DNA of 64,000 nt from Flavobacteriales bacterium (GTDB lineage Bacteria > Bacteroidota > Bacteroidia > Flavobacteriales > UBA1820): positions 1 to 64,000 of the forward strand of contig QALN01000009.1 in assembly GCA_003150615.1 (NCBI GenBank), given 5' to 3'. The notes beneath the pieces were generated by a model. The model ran no database searches and was not told the DNA's origin. It was given only the letters and a program-made list of their open reading frames with translations. A program made the translations under genes and the position numbers. This document shows, piece after piece, positions 31,068 through 39,961 of this stretch; within the stretch, counting starts at the first letter, position 1; every line of letters starts with the position of its first letter.

Positions 31068-32342
31068 TTATAAACTCCAGTACTTAAGCGATTTTATCCT
31101 GCCTTTATATAAGCCGCCGATATCCGCCAACAACGCGTCTCCATTGGAAATCGAACGGAAATAATCCTCGTCAAGCCCCACATAGCCGTCATGGGGTACA
31201 GTAACGATAATAAGGTCGTAAGGCGGCTGCGGAACCGGTAACAACCTTATACCGTACATTCCGTAAAATTTATCCGGATCGGCATAAGGGTCTACCGCAT
31301 CCACACTTACCGACTCTTTTTCCAACAGCCTGAAAACATCGGCCGCCCGGGTATTCCTTATATCATCGGTATTTTGCTTATATGTAACCCCCATCAACAA
31401 CGCCCTGGGATTATTCCTGGCAGGGCCGAGAACTTCGAGCGCCGAGCGCACCACATAAGCCGGCATGCTGTCGTTAACGGCACAACTCAGACTTATAATA
31501 GGAACATCGACACCCGACCGCGAAGCCTCCGATACAAGATAATGCGGATCTACGGATATACAGTGGCCTCCCACCAACCCCGGTTTATATCTTGCAAAGT
31601 TCCATTTGGTGGAAGCCGCTTCGATAACTTCGGACATATCTATACCCATGTGCGAAAATACCCTCTGCAATTCGTTCATCAAAGCGATATTGACATTACG
31701 CTGCACATTTTCAGTCATTTTAGACGCCTCGGCTACCTTAATGCCAGATGCTTTATATACTCCTGCGCGAACGACCTCCGCATATACGTTCGATATATTC
31801 TCCAATGCTTCCTCATCGTTAGCCGATACGACCTTGAAGGTATTTTCAAATGAGTGGAGCGGATCGTTGGGATTGATACGTTCCGGCGAATATCCTACCT
31901 TGAAGTCCCTGCCCGATTTCAACCCTGAGACTTCCTCAAGCTGCGGCACGCACACCTGTTCGGTACATCCGGGATAAACCGTCGACTCATACACGATGTA
32001 GTCTCCTGGATTTAAATACCGGGCCACGGTCCGCGTAGCCGAAAGAAGCGGAGACAAATCCGGATTTTTACGATCGTCAACCGGCGTAGGGACCGTAATT
32101 ACATAGAAAGAAGCTCCGGCCAAATCGTCCACGGAAGATGAAAACCGGATATTACAGTTATCGGCCCCATATTTCTTACGAATGTTCTCTACACGATCAG
32201 AATCGATATCATAACCTACAACATTGAAATGCCGAGCAAACCCGACAGCCACATCCAGTCCTACATATCCCAAACCTATAACCGCCAACGAAGCCTCACG
32301 GCTTGCCAAACGGTCATATATCGGTACAATCGTCCTCTGCAT
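31068..32342 (-). CDS. Nucleotide-sugar 6-dehydrogenase (WbpA/TviB-like)
   Basis: Oxidises C6 of a UDP-HexNAc (or UDP-sugar) to the uronic acid using 2 NAD+. 424 aa from ATG 32342 ([12 protein letters not shown]); the longer frame to 32429 would overlap the next gene by over 100 bp. NAD-binding [16 protein letters not shown] near 21-36; catalytic-region [10 protein letters not shown]... and [13 protein letters not shown], in which the Cys is expected to be the catalytic one; [13 protein letters not shown] near the C-terminus. Overlaps the acetyltransferase gene by 29 bp. UDP-GlcNAc as substrate is inferred from its WlbA- and WbpD-like neighbours. Confidence 0.92.
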   Translation of the reverse strand: MQRTIVPIYDRLASREASLAVIGLGYVGLDVAVGFARHFNVVGYDIDSDRVENIRKKYGADNCNIRFSSSVDDLAGASFYVITVPTPVDDRKNPDLSPLLSATRTVARYLNPGDYIVYESTVYPGCTEQVCVPQLEEVSGLKSGRDFKVGYSPERINPNDPLHSFENTFKVVSANDEEALENISNVYAEVVRAGVYKASGIKVAEASKMTENVQRNVNIALMNELQRVFSHMGIDMSEVIEAASTKWNFARYKPGLVGGHCISVDPHYLVSEASRSGVDVPIISLSCAVNDSMPAYVVRSALEVLGPARNNPRALLMGVTYKQNTDDIRNTRAADVFRLLEKESVSVDAVDPYADPDKFYGMYGIRLLPVPQPPYDLIIVTVPHDGYVGLDEDYFRSISNGDALLADIGGLYKGRIKSLKYWSL

Positions 32343-32904
32343 ACACACGTTCGTTAATCTTACGGTATTTAATACCGGATTCCCTGCATACGGCCACTCC
32401 GTCGCTATCAAATTCCAGTCTGTGTCCATGGCGGCTCATCCAGCCGGCCAGACGTCCAGGGACCCCCACCACAAGCGCATAATCGGGAACCGACCGCGTA
32501 ACTACCGCTCCCGCGCCTATAAAAGCATACTTTCCTATCTCTATGCCGCATACTATCGTGGCATTAGCCCCGATAGTGGCACCGCGACACACAATAGTAT
32601 GTTCGTATTGATCCCGGCGCGGTATTTCGCTCCTGGGATTTCTCACATTAGTAAACACGCACGAAGGCCCCAAAAAAACATCGTCCTCGCACGTTACCCC
32701 CGAATACACCGATACGTTGTTCTGTACTTTTACATTACTGCCGAGTTTTACGCCGGATGCGATCATCACGTTTTGCCCTATGTTGCATGACCGTCCCAAT
32801 ACGGCCCCGCTCATAACATGAGAGAAATGCCATATCCTGCAACCGGAGCCTATCACAGCCCCGTCGTCCACTACCGAAGAAGGGTGAACAAAGATTTCAT
32901 CCAT
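32314..32904 (-). CDS. Hexapeptide-repeat N-acetyltransferase (WbpD-like)
   Basis: 196 aa from the ATG at 32904 ([12 protein letters not shown]), preferred to an extension of 18 hydrophobic residues. Nearly the whole length is left-handed beta-helix hexapeptide repeats ([59 protein letters not shown]), with [16 protein letters not shown] at the end. Acetyl-CoA dependent acetylation of an amino sugar, as for WbpD acting on UDP-2-acetamido-3-amino-glucuronate. The start of the downstream dehydrogenase overlaps its 3' end. Confidence 0.9.
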   Translation of the reverse strand: MDEIFVHPSSVVDDGAVIGSGCRIWHFSHVMSGAVLGRSCNIGQNVMIASGVKLGSNVKVQNNVSVYSGVTCEDDVFLGPSCVFTNVRNPRSEIPRRDQYEHTIVCRGATIGANATIVCGIEIGKYAFIGAGAVVTRSVPDYALVVGVPGRLAGWMSRHGHRLEFDSDGVAVCRESGIKYRKINERVYAEDDCTDI

Positions 32905-33015
32905 AACACAAGCATCAATTATCAACAAAACTACGCCGCATAGCGTCGAATCCGACATTTATATCATTCATAATCCGTCATATACTGCGGACATATTTCC
33001 GACGCAAACAACAAC

Positions 33016-33966
33016 CTACCCGCGCACAACCTTAAGAAACGGGTGATAATCTCCTGTCAATCCGATCACATCGGCATGACGTATGGCTTCGAGCGTATCT
33101 ATGGAATCCTTAGCATCATCTATCGAAAATCCACTGCCTGAAAATATCCGGCTATAACTCAAAGTATGAAGATCGGCAAATCCGTTCGTAAAATCTAAAT
33201 CCTCACCATTGATGACAATATGCCTGTATGGAGCCATAGGGTCATCGCAGCCATCCGCAGGACGGTGTCCGGGATTGACACTCAGGAAATACCTTACGCG
33301 CGCTTTTTTCAATCGCAGGAATCCGGCCACACAATCAGAAGACGAATGATGTACGACCACCTCCTCCGCCGGGCCGAATATCCAATGCAGCATATCGATA
33401 AAATGAATGCCTATATTTGCCGCCAAGCCTCCGCTCTTGAGCGGATCGCCTTTCCATGACGCAGCATACCAGTTGCCTCTGGGAGTAATATAAGCAAGAT
33501 CTATGTCGTAGATTGCATCGGGACGGTTGTTCTCAACCAATTTCTTCAGCCCTTCTATTTCCGGGTGAAGACGCAACTGCAAGATAGGCCGCACATGATG
33601 TCCGGAAGCTCTCTGGCACTCATCCATCCGTAGCAAATCTTCCGGAGTAAGCGACAACGGCTTCTCACATATTACATCTGCCCCTACCTCCAATCCCATT
33701 ATCGTATGGGTACAATGAAAACTATTGGGAGTACACACCGTCAGATAATCCACACGGTCCGTGACCATGCGCCTTTTGAAATCATCCGCATCCGTAGTAA
33801 AATAAGCTTTGGGGAAATATTTGTCTATCACCCCTACGCTGTCAAATACGTCATGCGCCGCCACCAGATCACACCCCAATGACTGCATCGCAATCAGATG
33901 CCTGGGGGCGATATATCCCGCCACACCTATGATTGCAAATTTCTTACGGCCATCTGCCATAGTCAT
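33016..33966 (-). CDS. Gfo/Idh/MocA oxidoreductase (WlbA/WbpB-like)
   Basis: 316 aa. Rossmann N-terminus (KKFAIIGVAGYIAPRHLIAM) and the diagnostic VDYLTVCTPNSFHCTHTIMGLEVGADVICEKPLSLTPEDL-type block (split over 90-125; EKP motif present), then the C-terminal dimerisation domain with SWKGDPLKSGGLAANIGIHFIDM. Best explained as the 3-oxidase for UDP-GlcNAc-uronate, before transamination and acetylation. The aminotransferase needed between this enzyme and the acetyltransferase is not in the window. First gene of the operon, with a consensus promoter and a G10 tract just upstream. Confidence 0.88.
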   Translation of the reverse strand: MTMADGRKKFAIIGVAGYIAPRHLIAMQSLGCDLVAAHDVFDSVGVIDKYFPKAYFTTDADDFKRRMVTDRVDYLTVCTPNSFHCTHTIMGLEVGADVICEKPLSLTPEDLLRMDECQRASGHHVRPILQLRLHPEIEGLKKLVENNRPDAIYDIDLAYITPRGNWYAASWKGDPLKSGGLAANIGIHFIDMLHWIFGPAEEVVVHHSSSDCVAGFLRLKKARVRYFLSVNPGHRPADGCDDPMAPYRHIVINGEDLDFTNGFADLHTLSYSRIFSGSGFSIDDAKDSIDTLEAIRHADVIGLTGDYHPFLKVVRG

Positions 33967-34021
33967 TGTTTTATTTTATATCTTTTGCAAGATTTTGATT
34001 CAATAGTTCAAAATAATGTCG

Positions 34022-34052
34022 CAAAAATAGGAAAAACAAGTATTTTAAACAA
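34022..34052 (-). promoter_or_regulatory. Promoter of the polysaccharide operon
   Basis: Minus strand: TTG (34052-34050), 20 bp, TATTTTTG (34029-34022), a full consensus. Predicted start about 34015; 5' leader of about 50 nt to the ATG at 33966. Confidence 0.85.
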
Positions 34053-34058
34053 TTCCTA

Positions 34059-34068
34059 CCCCCCCCCC
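34059..34068. repeat. Homopolymer tract, ten C (G on the transcribed side)
   Basis: Ten Cs on the plus strand, six bases upstream of the -33 element of the polysaccharide operon on the minus strand (runs of G there). Homopolymers of this length are prone to slippage and this one is positioned where length changes could affect promoter upstream contacts. Confidence 0.9.
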
Positions 34069-34210
34069 GTAAATTCCTACAAACCAAATACATAACCTCC
34101 GTCCAGCACATTTTTGCCGCTCATCCACAAGCCGTTGCAAACAGACTTTCAGCGAATATCCTACCTGCCGCCCCATCCCGGAACATATTTCCGTACGCCC
34201 GCCGAACAAA

Positions 34211-34264
34211 AAAGACCGAGTGCCGCGAACGCCTTATCTGGACTATTCGCGGCACTCGGTCTTT
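34211..34264 (-). terminator. Terminator of the portal gene, 19-bp stem
   Basis: A perfect 19-bp inverted repeat (34211-34229 with 34246-34264; arms AAAGACCGAGTGCCGCGAA) with a 16-nt loop, followed on the minus strand by a T run. It lies 28 bp after the portal stop. The stem is unusually long. Confidence 0.85.
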
Positions 34265-34291
34265 CACGCACCAAACTTAAAAAGCATTTCA

Positions 34292-35719
34292 TCAGCCAAT
34301 GTTCAACCGGCCTTCGGTTATCGCTTCGGCTTCCTTTTCCGTCAGGATACGTTCGTATTCACCCTCAGGGTCGTCCGAAAGCCCGGCCATACGCACCGAC
34401 GAACGCTGGGATATCAACTGTCGTCCGCCGTTGGCTATGTTCAACGACTGTATCATCGCTGCACGGTCGTCCACCATGAACGGTTCGATGCGTTGATGTA
34501 TTTCTATCTGTTCCATATACGGCTCCACTGCGGAATTGAACAACCCGAGATACTTTTTGATTATACTCATGCGGCGCTCCAGATATTCGGAGAAAATCTC
34601 GCTCTTGTTCTGCACTTTAAGATGCGCATCGAGGAAAAGCATTCTCAGGGCCACCCCAGAAAGACTCGCAAGCCCCTTTACCGATTCGAAAGAAATGTCC
34701 GGCGTCTGCGTGGTGCTGTATATCATGTTAAGGAGAGTGCTTATCTCCAGCCGCACCGACTCAGGCGCCTGTTGCCACGACAGATACTGCGCGGTAGCAT
34801 TGGCATCGCCTTCTATTATAGCGCCAGTTTCGCCTTTGCGAGCAAAACCGCGTATCTCGCCCGTTACGAATATCTTCGGCGAGGAATGATAATCGTTCGT
34901 ATCGGCGAAATTGGAAAACAGTTTTTCAAGCCGCTCTATTATCCCCTGTACGTCCGCCCACTCGCTTTTACCCTGGCTGGCATACACCACAGGTATTTTG
35001 CCAAGCGCATTGCCGGCTCTCGATATCTCCTGCCAACCGGCGCCCGTATATTCGAAACGCACTATCTGTTCGTCGGTATATGTTTCGAAATACCGCTTTT
35101 CCTCACCGTCGCGCACTATCGCATATTCGCGTGAAAAAGCTGTCATATCGCCGTAACTGTCGAACATGGGAAAAAGGAGGTCGCCTTGCGAAGGGCTGAA
35201 CACAGCCACACGCAATTTGTGCTTAGACGGTATTCCGGTTACAAACGAATACTTTTCATTCCTGCCTACGCGCTCCCAAAATCCTTTTTCATCCACCGGA
35301 TACCACAATTCGGCAGCTTCCGTTTCGCTCATCACACACCGTGCTATACGACGGTTCAGCGAGTCTATCTTATTCTCCGAAAGCGTACGCTTAACAGCTT
35401 CGAAAGCCGCAGCCTGTCCGTCGTTTTCCGTAGCGCAGGTCACTTTTACAGGATGTCCGAAAAGAAAAGCCACCGCACGTTCCACTATCACCCTCTGGAG
35501 CGGCAGCGCTATTCGGGCCACTTTTTCAAAACGCTCCAAAGTACCGTCCTGCCCTTTTACCGCTTTGTCCGGACGTTCGGCCGTGTCGAATATCCTGTGG
35601 CCGGAAGGGTAGTATTCTTTCCTCAGCTTGTTTATGTCAGGCGATTTCGTGGCGCGCCTTTTCAGGGCCTCTACCATATCGTCCGCACTCTGGTGCGATG
35701 TGATGTCTTGTATCTTCAT
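34292..35719 (-). CDS. Orphan phage portal protein (SPP1 Gp6-like family)
   Basis: 475 aa. Resembles phage portal proteins of the SPP1 gp6 type: a basic start (LRKEYYPSGHRIFD), PLQRVIVERAVAFLFGHPVKV, the middle wing and stem region (EFSEYLERRMSIIKKYL region about 395-415), and ALRMLFLDAHLKVQNKSEIF. Full-length and open. No terminase, capsid, head-tail or integrase gene is near: the neighbours are a polysaccharide operon and a muramidase gene. It has its own promoter and terminator. May be a prophage relic kept as a single gene or a domesticated protein; cannot be decided here. Confidence 0.85.
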   Translation of the reverse strand: MKIQDITSHQSADDMVEALKRRATKSPDINKLRKEYYPSGHRIFDTAERPDKAVKGQDGTLERFEKVARIALPLQRVIVERAVAFLFGHPVKVTCATENDGQAAAFEAVKRTLSENKIDSLNRRIARCVMSETEAAELWYPVDEKGFWERVGRNEKYSFVTGIPSKHKLRVAVFSPSQGDLLFPMFDSYGDMTAFSREYAIVRDGEEKRYFETYTDEQIVRFEYTGAGWQEISRAGNALGKIPVVYASQGKSEWADVQGIIERLEKLFSNFADTNDYHSSPKIFVTGEIRGFARKGETGAIIEGDANATAQYLSWQQAPESVRLEISTLLNMIYSTTQTPDISFESVKGLASLSGVALRMLFLDAHLKVQNKSEIFSEYLERRMSIIKKYLGLFNSAVEPYMEQIEIHQRIEPFMVDDRAAMIQSLNIANGGRQLISQRSSVRMAGLSDDPEGEYERILTEKEAEAITEGRLNIG

Positions 35720-35751
35720 CTGTTTTTCAATTTTTTTGGTTATTATTTTAT

Positions 35752-35778
35752 ATGCGACACTCTGTCGCTCACAAACTG
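35752..35778. repeat. Single diverged copy of the 33-bp repeat motif
   Basis: ATGCGACACTCTGTCGCTCA followed by CAAAC matches the tig-upstream units (ATGCAACACTCTGYCGTTCA, TAAAC) at most positions. The palindrome GCGACA/TGTCGC with a 3-nt loop is more perfect here because changed bases in the two arms still pair. Confidence 0.75.
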
Positions 35779-35839
35779 TTTATCTTCGTTCTGCCGGGAG
35801 CACCAGGCCAACACCGGAGATATTCCGCAGCGGATTTAA

Positions 35840-35870
35840 CAAATATAATCAAAAAAGAAATAATTTCCAA
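35840..35870 (-). promoter_or_regulatory. Promoter of the portal gene
   Basis: Minus strand: TTG (35870-35868), 20 bp, TATATTTG (35847-35840). Full Bacteroidota consensus. Predicted start about 35832, 113-nt leader. Confidence 0.85.
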
Positions 35871-36042
35871 ATTAAAAACAGCCTCCGCTTCCGCACAAAC
35901 CGCCCAAAACAGACAAAACAAGATATCCGGCATTTAAAAAACATTTAGAAAACCCGCACCGCGTTTTCCTTCATGTAAAAATGATAACGTATATTTACAT
36001 CGTGCAAACAATTACGAACCATCAAACTACTGCCCATACGAC

Positions 36043-37143
36043 ATGGACATCACCCGCATAACACCCGGCGCAGAACGACCGGAACAATATCTGCACCTTC
36101 TTAAGGGCAAAAAAACAGCTTTTATCGGCAATCAGACATCTTCGGTAAACGGACGGCACACGCTCGACTTCCTGATTGAAAACGGAGTGGAAGTAATAAA
36201 GATATTCGGTCCTGAACACGGCTTCAGGGATATGGCCGACGATGCTACTCCGGTCGTGGACAAAACGGACGTACAGACAGGTCTTCCCGTCATATCGCTG
36301 TACGGGGCCGTGGAAAAGCCGACACCCGAACACCTTAAGGACATAGAAGTATTCGTTTACGACATACAGGACGTAGGCGTGCGTTTCTACACGTATATAT
36401 CAACTCTGAGCTACATAATGGAAGCGGCAGGCGAGAACGACATACCAGTCGTGGTGCTGGACCGCCCCAACCCCAACGCGCATTACGTCGACGGCAACAT
36501 ACTGGACCCCGAGTTCTCATCTTTCGTGGGCCGCCACCAGGTGCCGATAGTATATGGCATGACGGTAGGCGAGTATGCCCGTATGATGAACGGAGAGGGA
36601 TGGCTCGGCGGAAGGGTAAAGTGCGACCTTACAGTAGTCCCCGTAGGGAATTACGCCCATAGCATGCCATACAGCCTGCCTATAAAACCCTCGCCAAACA
36701 TGCCGGATGACAAAGCCGTCAATTTGTATCCCAGCACTTGCTTTTTCGAAGGGACAGCGCTGAACGAAGGACGAGGCACGGACAAACCGTTCAAGATATT
36801 CGGTTCGCCCCTTCTTCCGGACACAGGATTTTCTTACGTTCCCATGCCTACCCCCGGAGCCTCCGAACCGCGTTTCAAAGGACAGGTATGTCACGGCATG
36901 GACCTCTCGCAGTATCCCGAACGCCTCTCGAAAGTCAACCTCGAATGGATCATCTGGGCATATGACAACTATCCGGATAAAAAGAAATTTTTCATCCCGT
37001 TTTTCAACAATCTGGCCGGAGGCACATCCATACGCCGCCAGATAACCGCCGGCTGGACAGCCGAACAGATACGCGCATCATGGCGTGAAGGATTGGAAAA
37101 ATTCGGGGACACTCGCGCCAAATACCTGATATACCCCGACTGA
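36043..37143 (+). CDS. DUF1343 exo-beta-N-acetylmuramidase (NamZ-like)
   Basis: 366 aa. Matches the NamZ/DUF1343 family throughout: KGKKTAFIGNQTSSV, FGPEHGFRDMADDATPV, DIQDVGVRFYTYISTLSYIM, VLDRPNPNA, GRHQVPIVYGMTVGEYARMMNGE and a TCFFEGTALNEGRGTDKPF block. Family members release MurNAc from non-reducing ends of peptidoglycan fragments. Unlike many relatives, no signal peptide is seen before the catalytic domain from this ATG, so it may act in the cytoplasm on recycled fragments, or the start may lie further upstream in a way I cannot see. Followed 44 bp later by a flippase gene, possibly co-transcribed. Confidence 0.93.
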   Translation: MDITRITPGAERPEQYLHLLKGKKTAFIGNQTSSVNGRHTLDFLIENGVEVIKIFGPEHGFRDMADDATPVVDKTDVQTGLPVISLYGAVEKPTPEHLKDIEVFVYDIQDVGVRFYTYISTLSYIMEAAGENDIPVVVLDRPNPNAHYVDGNILDPEFSSFVGRHQVPIVYGMTVGEYARMMNGEGWLGGRVKCDLTVVPVGNYAHSMPYSLPIKPSPNMPDDKAVNLYPSTCFFEGTALNEGRGTDKPFKIFGSPLLPDTGFSYVPMPTPGASEPRFKGQVCHGMDLSQYPERLSKVNLEWIIWAYDNYPDKKKFFIPFFNNLAGGTSIRRQITAGWTAEQIRASWREGLEKFGDTRAKYLIYPD

Positions 37144-37187
37144 ACAGTTTGCCGGCGTCAGAGTGCCGGAGGAAAGGATTATAAAAA

Positions 37188-38675
37188 ATGGGAGTAATAA
37201 TACGCCAGTCTTTCTGGAACATGAGTACCACGTACGCCGGATTTGCCCTCGGCGCGGTGAATACACTGTTCCTCTACACCAACTTTATGTCCAAAGAAGA
37301 CACGGGACTGGTACTCTCATTGGTGTCGCTCTCGGCCATCCTGATGCCATTTATCGCTGTCGGCATGAACAACGCCCTTATCCGTTTCCTGCCGCTGGAA
37401 AAAGACAAAGACTCGTTGCTATCATTTACCCTTGCTGTGCCTGCATTCGTTTTTATAGTGCTCGGCACGGTAGTGTACACGAAAGCCGACTGGCTGAAAA
37501 ACTTTTTCGAACAGGGGGCCGTCCTGGCCGATTTCGTCCCTCTGGCATTCTGGATAGCAGTGTTTTCGGCCTTCTTCGAGGTTTTCTACGGCTATGCCCA
37601 GGCGCATATGCGCAGCACGGAAGGTGTGTTCCTGCGGGAACTGTTCTACCGCATATCCACCACCGTACTGCTTTTCGCCGTATATCTCGGATGGGTAAAC
37701 GTCACGTGGTTCTGCTATCTGCTCACAGCATCATTCGCTCTGCGGCTTGGAATAATGATGTTCGTGGCATACCGTTGCCGCCCTTTCCGGCTCGAAAAAT
37801 TCGTATTCGGGAAATACCGTAAAGTCATAGCATACGGGCTATTCTCATCCATGGGCATGGCCATATGGGCCGCGTTACTTGAATTCGACAAAACGATGCT
37901 GCCTTTCTACGAGGATTTGTCAATGGTAGCATCCTATGCCATAGCGTCTTTCATAGGAATGACGGTAGCCGTGCCGTACCGCTCGCTATACCAGATAGCC
38001 AATCCTATACTGGCAAAAGCCATAGCCGACGGGGACGTCGCGCGCCAGAAGGAACTGTCGTTCAAGTCGTCGATAAACTCCATGATACTGTGCGGCGGAC
38101 TTTTTTTACTGATCAACTGCAACATAGAACAGATATACAACCTGCTGCCCAAGAATTACGAAGCCCAGGCATTGGTAGTTCTGCTGATAAGTCTGGCAAA
38201 ACTATTCGACGCCGTATCGGGACTCGCCGGTTCGTTCATCGTCTATTCGAAATACTTCCGGTGGGACCTGTTCTTTTCCGTATGCCTTATGGTATCGGTG
38301 ACAGGCTCCAACCTCTATTTCATACCGCGCTGGGGCATAAACGGCGCTGCAATGGCTACATTAATATCGCTTATAGTGATAAATGCCCTGAGAATAGGGT
38401 TCGTGTATTCAAAAACAGGACATTCTCCGTTCCGGAGCAGTTCTCTTGTAACGGCAGTTATAATAGCAGTATTTTATTTTGCATTTTCAGGCTGGCACAT
38501 AGGCCTTCCGTTCGGCGCGGCAGGTATAGTGGCATCCATAATCCTGAAATCGGCGCTTATAACGACGCTATTCGGATTCGCAATATTAAAACTAAAGATT
38601 TCGCCGGAACTTGACAGTGTTTTCTGTTCGGCAGTATCGAAAATATTCGGACGTAAAGAAGAAAAGCATCGGTAG
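37188..38675 (+). CDS. Oligosaccharide flippase/polysaccharide biosynthesis protein
   Basis: 495 aa with about 14 predicted membrane helices, starting with SFWNMSTTYAGFALGAVNTLFLYTNFMSKEDTGLVLSLVSL, the N-terminal pattern of the MOP-superfamily lipopolysaccharide exporters. Distinct from the flippase at 29485-31029. A short basic C-terminus (FGRKEEKHR) is probably cytoplasmic. No sugar-synthesis gene adjoins it, only the NamZ-like gene upstream. Its substrate may be a lipid-linked saccharide of unknown kind. Confidence 0.88.
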   Translation: MGVIIRQSFWNMSTTYAGFALGAVNTLFLYTNFMSKEDTGLVLSLVSLSAILMPFIAVGMNNALIRFLPLEKDKDSLLSFTLAVPAFVFIVLGTVVYTKADWLKNFFEQGAVLADFVPLAFWIAVFSAFFEVFYGYAQAHMRSTEGVFLRELFYRISTTVLLFAVYLGWVNVTWFCYLLTASFALRLGIMMFVAYRCRPFRLEKFVFGKYRKVIAYGLFSSMGMAIWAALLEFDKTMLPFYEDLSMVASYAIASFIGMTVAVPYRSLYQIANPILAKAIADGDVARQKELSFKSSINSMILCGGLFLLINCNIEQIYNLLPKNYEAQALVVLLISLAKLFDAVSGLAGSFIVYSKYFRWDLFFSVCLMVSVTGSNLYFIPRWGINGAAMATLISLIVINALRIGFVYSKTGHSPFRSSSLVTAVIIAVFYFAFSGWHIGLPFGAAGIVASIILKSALITTLFGFAILKLKISPELDSVFCSAVSKIFGRKEEKHR

Positions 38676-38703
38676 AGAACACATCAGTGCGGCATTTCGG
38701 CAG

Positions 38704-38737
38704 AAAAAAGCGGCGGGTTACAACCCGCCGCTTTTTT
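38704..38737. terminator. Bidirectional terminator
   Basis: A perfect 16-bp inverted repeat (AAAAAAGCGGCGGGTT/AACCCGCCGCTTTTTT, 2-nt loop) between the convergent flippase and ATP-cone genes; both strands end in six Ts. Confidence 0.93.
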
Positions 38738-38750
38738 CCAGTCAGTAAAC

Positions 38751-39632
38751 CTATTCCAACCGTTCTTTTTCCTTTAAAATGCCGTCGTATAAATACATCA
38801 GTTCCTTCTTCAGCATTATTTTCTTCGACGAAGGCAGCGGAGTCTTATCCAACAGATGCGGATTTTTGTAAATAGTACCGCAGGAAACCATGCCTTTGGA
38901 AATGAGCATTTGTTTTTCGGACTTGGAAATGCACGAAAGACACGTTATCGGGTACACACCGTACATTTGTATCCAGTCGCGTATACTCTCTCCCTTGGGA
39001 TAGTCCCAGCTGAGTATATTCAGATGATACGCCTCTGCGAAAGCTATAGCATCGTCCGTGAAACGGGTATTGGTAGCTATCCACTGTTGGTAAATTTTCC
39101 CTTCGTACTCAGGATGCTGTTCCCAGGCATTTTCTATGTCGCGGTAGCGGGAAAGTATGTACATCGGCACTTTCACATCGCTCTTGGACGAAGGATTTAC
39201 ATGATACTTGCACTCTATCGTGAATATCCGGTCATGGTTCATGGCCACGACATCCACTTCGTGGTTTATACTATATCCCCTTATAACCATTCCTACCCGC
39301 ACATGATATCCCTTCTCGGCAAAAAGATCCGCCACGAACCTCTCGAAAGGATATCCCGTGTTCCCAAGCTGGCTTATAGCATCCTTAAGACGATATCTCA
39401 CGCTCGCGCCGCGGGAATACTTTCTAAGCAACGAAAAAGTCTTGCGGTATATTTCACGGGTCGGTATGCCGTCATAAGCTTCAAGTTCGACCGCACGTAC
39501 TATCATTTCCGCCACTTCATCCGAAGCGCCGACGTTCTTCAACGACCTCAGTATCTTTTCAGGATCGAACAGAGCGCTCTCCCCGGAATTTTTTACGACT
39601 GAAATATCATATGTTTTTTTTTCAGGCACCAT
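38751..39632 (-). CDS. ATP-cone domain fused to Mrr-type restriction endonuclease domain
   Basis: 293 aa. Residues about 8-95 form an ATP-cone domain (SGESALFDPEKILRSLKNVGASDEVAE..., as in ribonucleotide reductase and NrdR). Residues about 95-200 carry a PD-(D/E)XK nuclease fold of the Mrr_cat type: Glu97 in GYPFERFVADLFAEKG, Asp127 in HEVDVVA, and Glu140-x-Lys142 in FTIECKYH. The C-terminal 90 residues contain CLSC. No methylase or specificity gene is adjacent. Proteins of this architecture may act as methylation-dependent or stand-alone nucleases with nucleotide sensing; function here is not established. The gene is alone, facing the flippase. Confidence 0.85.
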   Translation of the reverse strand: MVPEKKTYDISVVKNSGESALFDPEKILRSLKNVGASDEVAEMIVRAVELEAYDGIPTREIYRKTFSLLRKYSRGASVRYRLKDAISQLGNTGYPFERFVADLFAEKGYHVRVGMVIRGYSINHEVDVVAMNHDRIFTIECKYHVNPSSKSDVKVPMYILSRYRDIENAWEQHPEYEGKIYQQWIATNTRFTDDAIAFAEAYHLNILSWDYPKGESIRDWIQMYGVYPITCLSCISKSEKQMLISKGMVSCGTIYKNPHLLDKTPLPSSKKIMLKKELMYLYDGILKEKERLE

Positions 39633-39685
39633 AAGCCTCCGTATAGTTTTTTATATTGGTTATCACGTCAAATCCCATGCACGTA

Positions 39686-39961
39686 TCAGTCCACTTCCTC
39701 AAAATCGACCGTTTCGCCCATATCGTCCTTTATTATCTTTTTCTCATCCTTAGGCATCCTGTCAACCGTCACCTGGCCTTCCGGCGCACCCGGACGGTAA
39801 TTAGGGTCAGGTCCTCCGGTACGGCGGTAAAAATTCTGCTGGGCCTTGCGCATGGCACGGACCTGTATTATCACAGGCAACACTATGCGGAAGAAAAACC
39901 TCAGCAGGTGGTACAGTACGAACACGCCTAAAAACGTGAGAAGTATGCTCCAAAAATCCAT
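39686..39961 (-). CDS. DUF4834 family membrane protein
   Basis: 91 aa. One N-terminal membrane helix (SILLTFLGVFVLYHLLRFFFRIVLPVIIQ) followed by a charged cytoplasmic tail with YRRTGGPDPNYRPGAPEGQ. The family is limited to Bacteroidota and is uncharacterised. A possible -7 box TATTTTTG (40001-39994, minus) is 32 bp upstream; only an imperfect -33 element is present. Between the ATP-cone nuclease and ygiQ, all on the minus strand. Confidence 0.85.
   Translation of the reverse strand: MDFWSILLTFLGVFVLYHLLRFFFRIVLPVIIQVRAMRKAQQNFYRRTGGPDPNYRPGAPEGQVTVDRMPKDEKKIIKDDMGETVDFEEVD

Larger units (their letters stand above)
33967..34291. other. Control region of the polysaccharide operon
   Basis: 325 bp holding the operon promoter (34022-34052, minus), a ten-C run six bases upstream of its -33 element (34059-34068), and the portal-gene terminator (34211-34264). 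The stretch 34070-34200 has no feature I can identify. Confidence 0.7.
35720..36042. other. Divergent region between the portal gene and namZ-like gene
   Basis: 323 bp without a gene. It contains the portal promoter (35840-35870), a 110-nt leader with a GCGACA-GAG-TGTCGC hairpin copy of the tig-upstream repeat (35752-35778), and a weak TATATTTA at 35990-35997 for the plus-strand muramidase gene. Confidence 0.7.
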
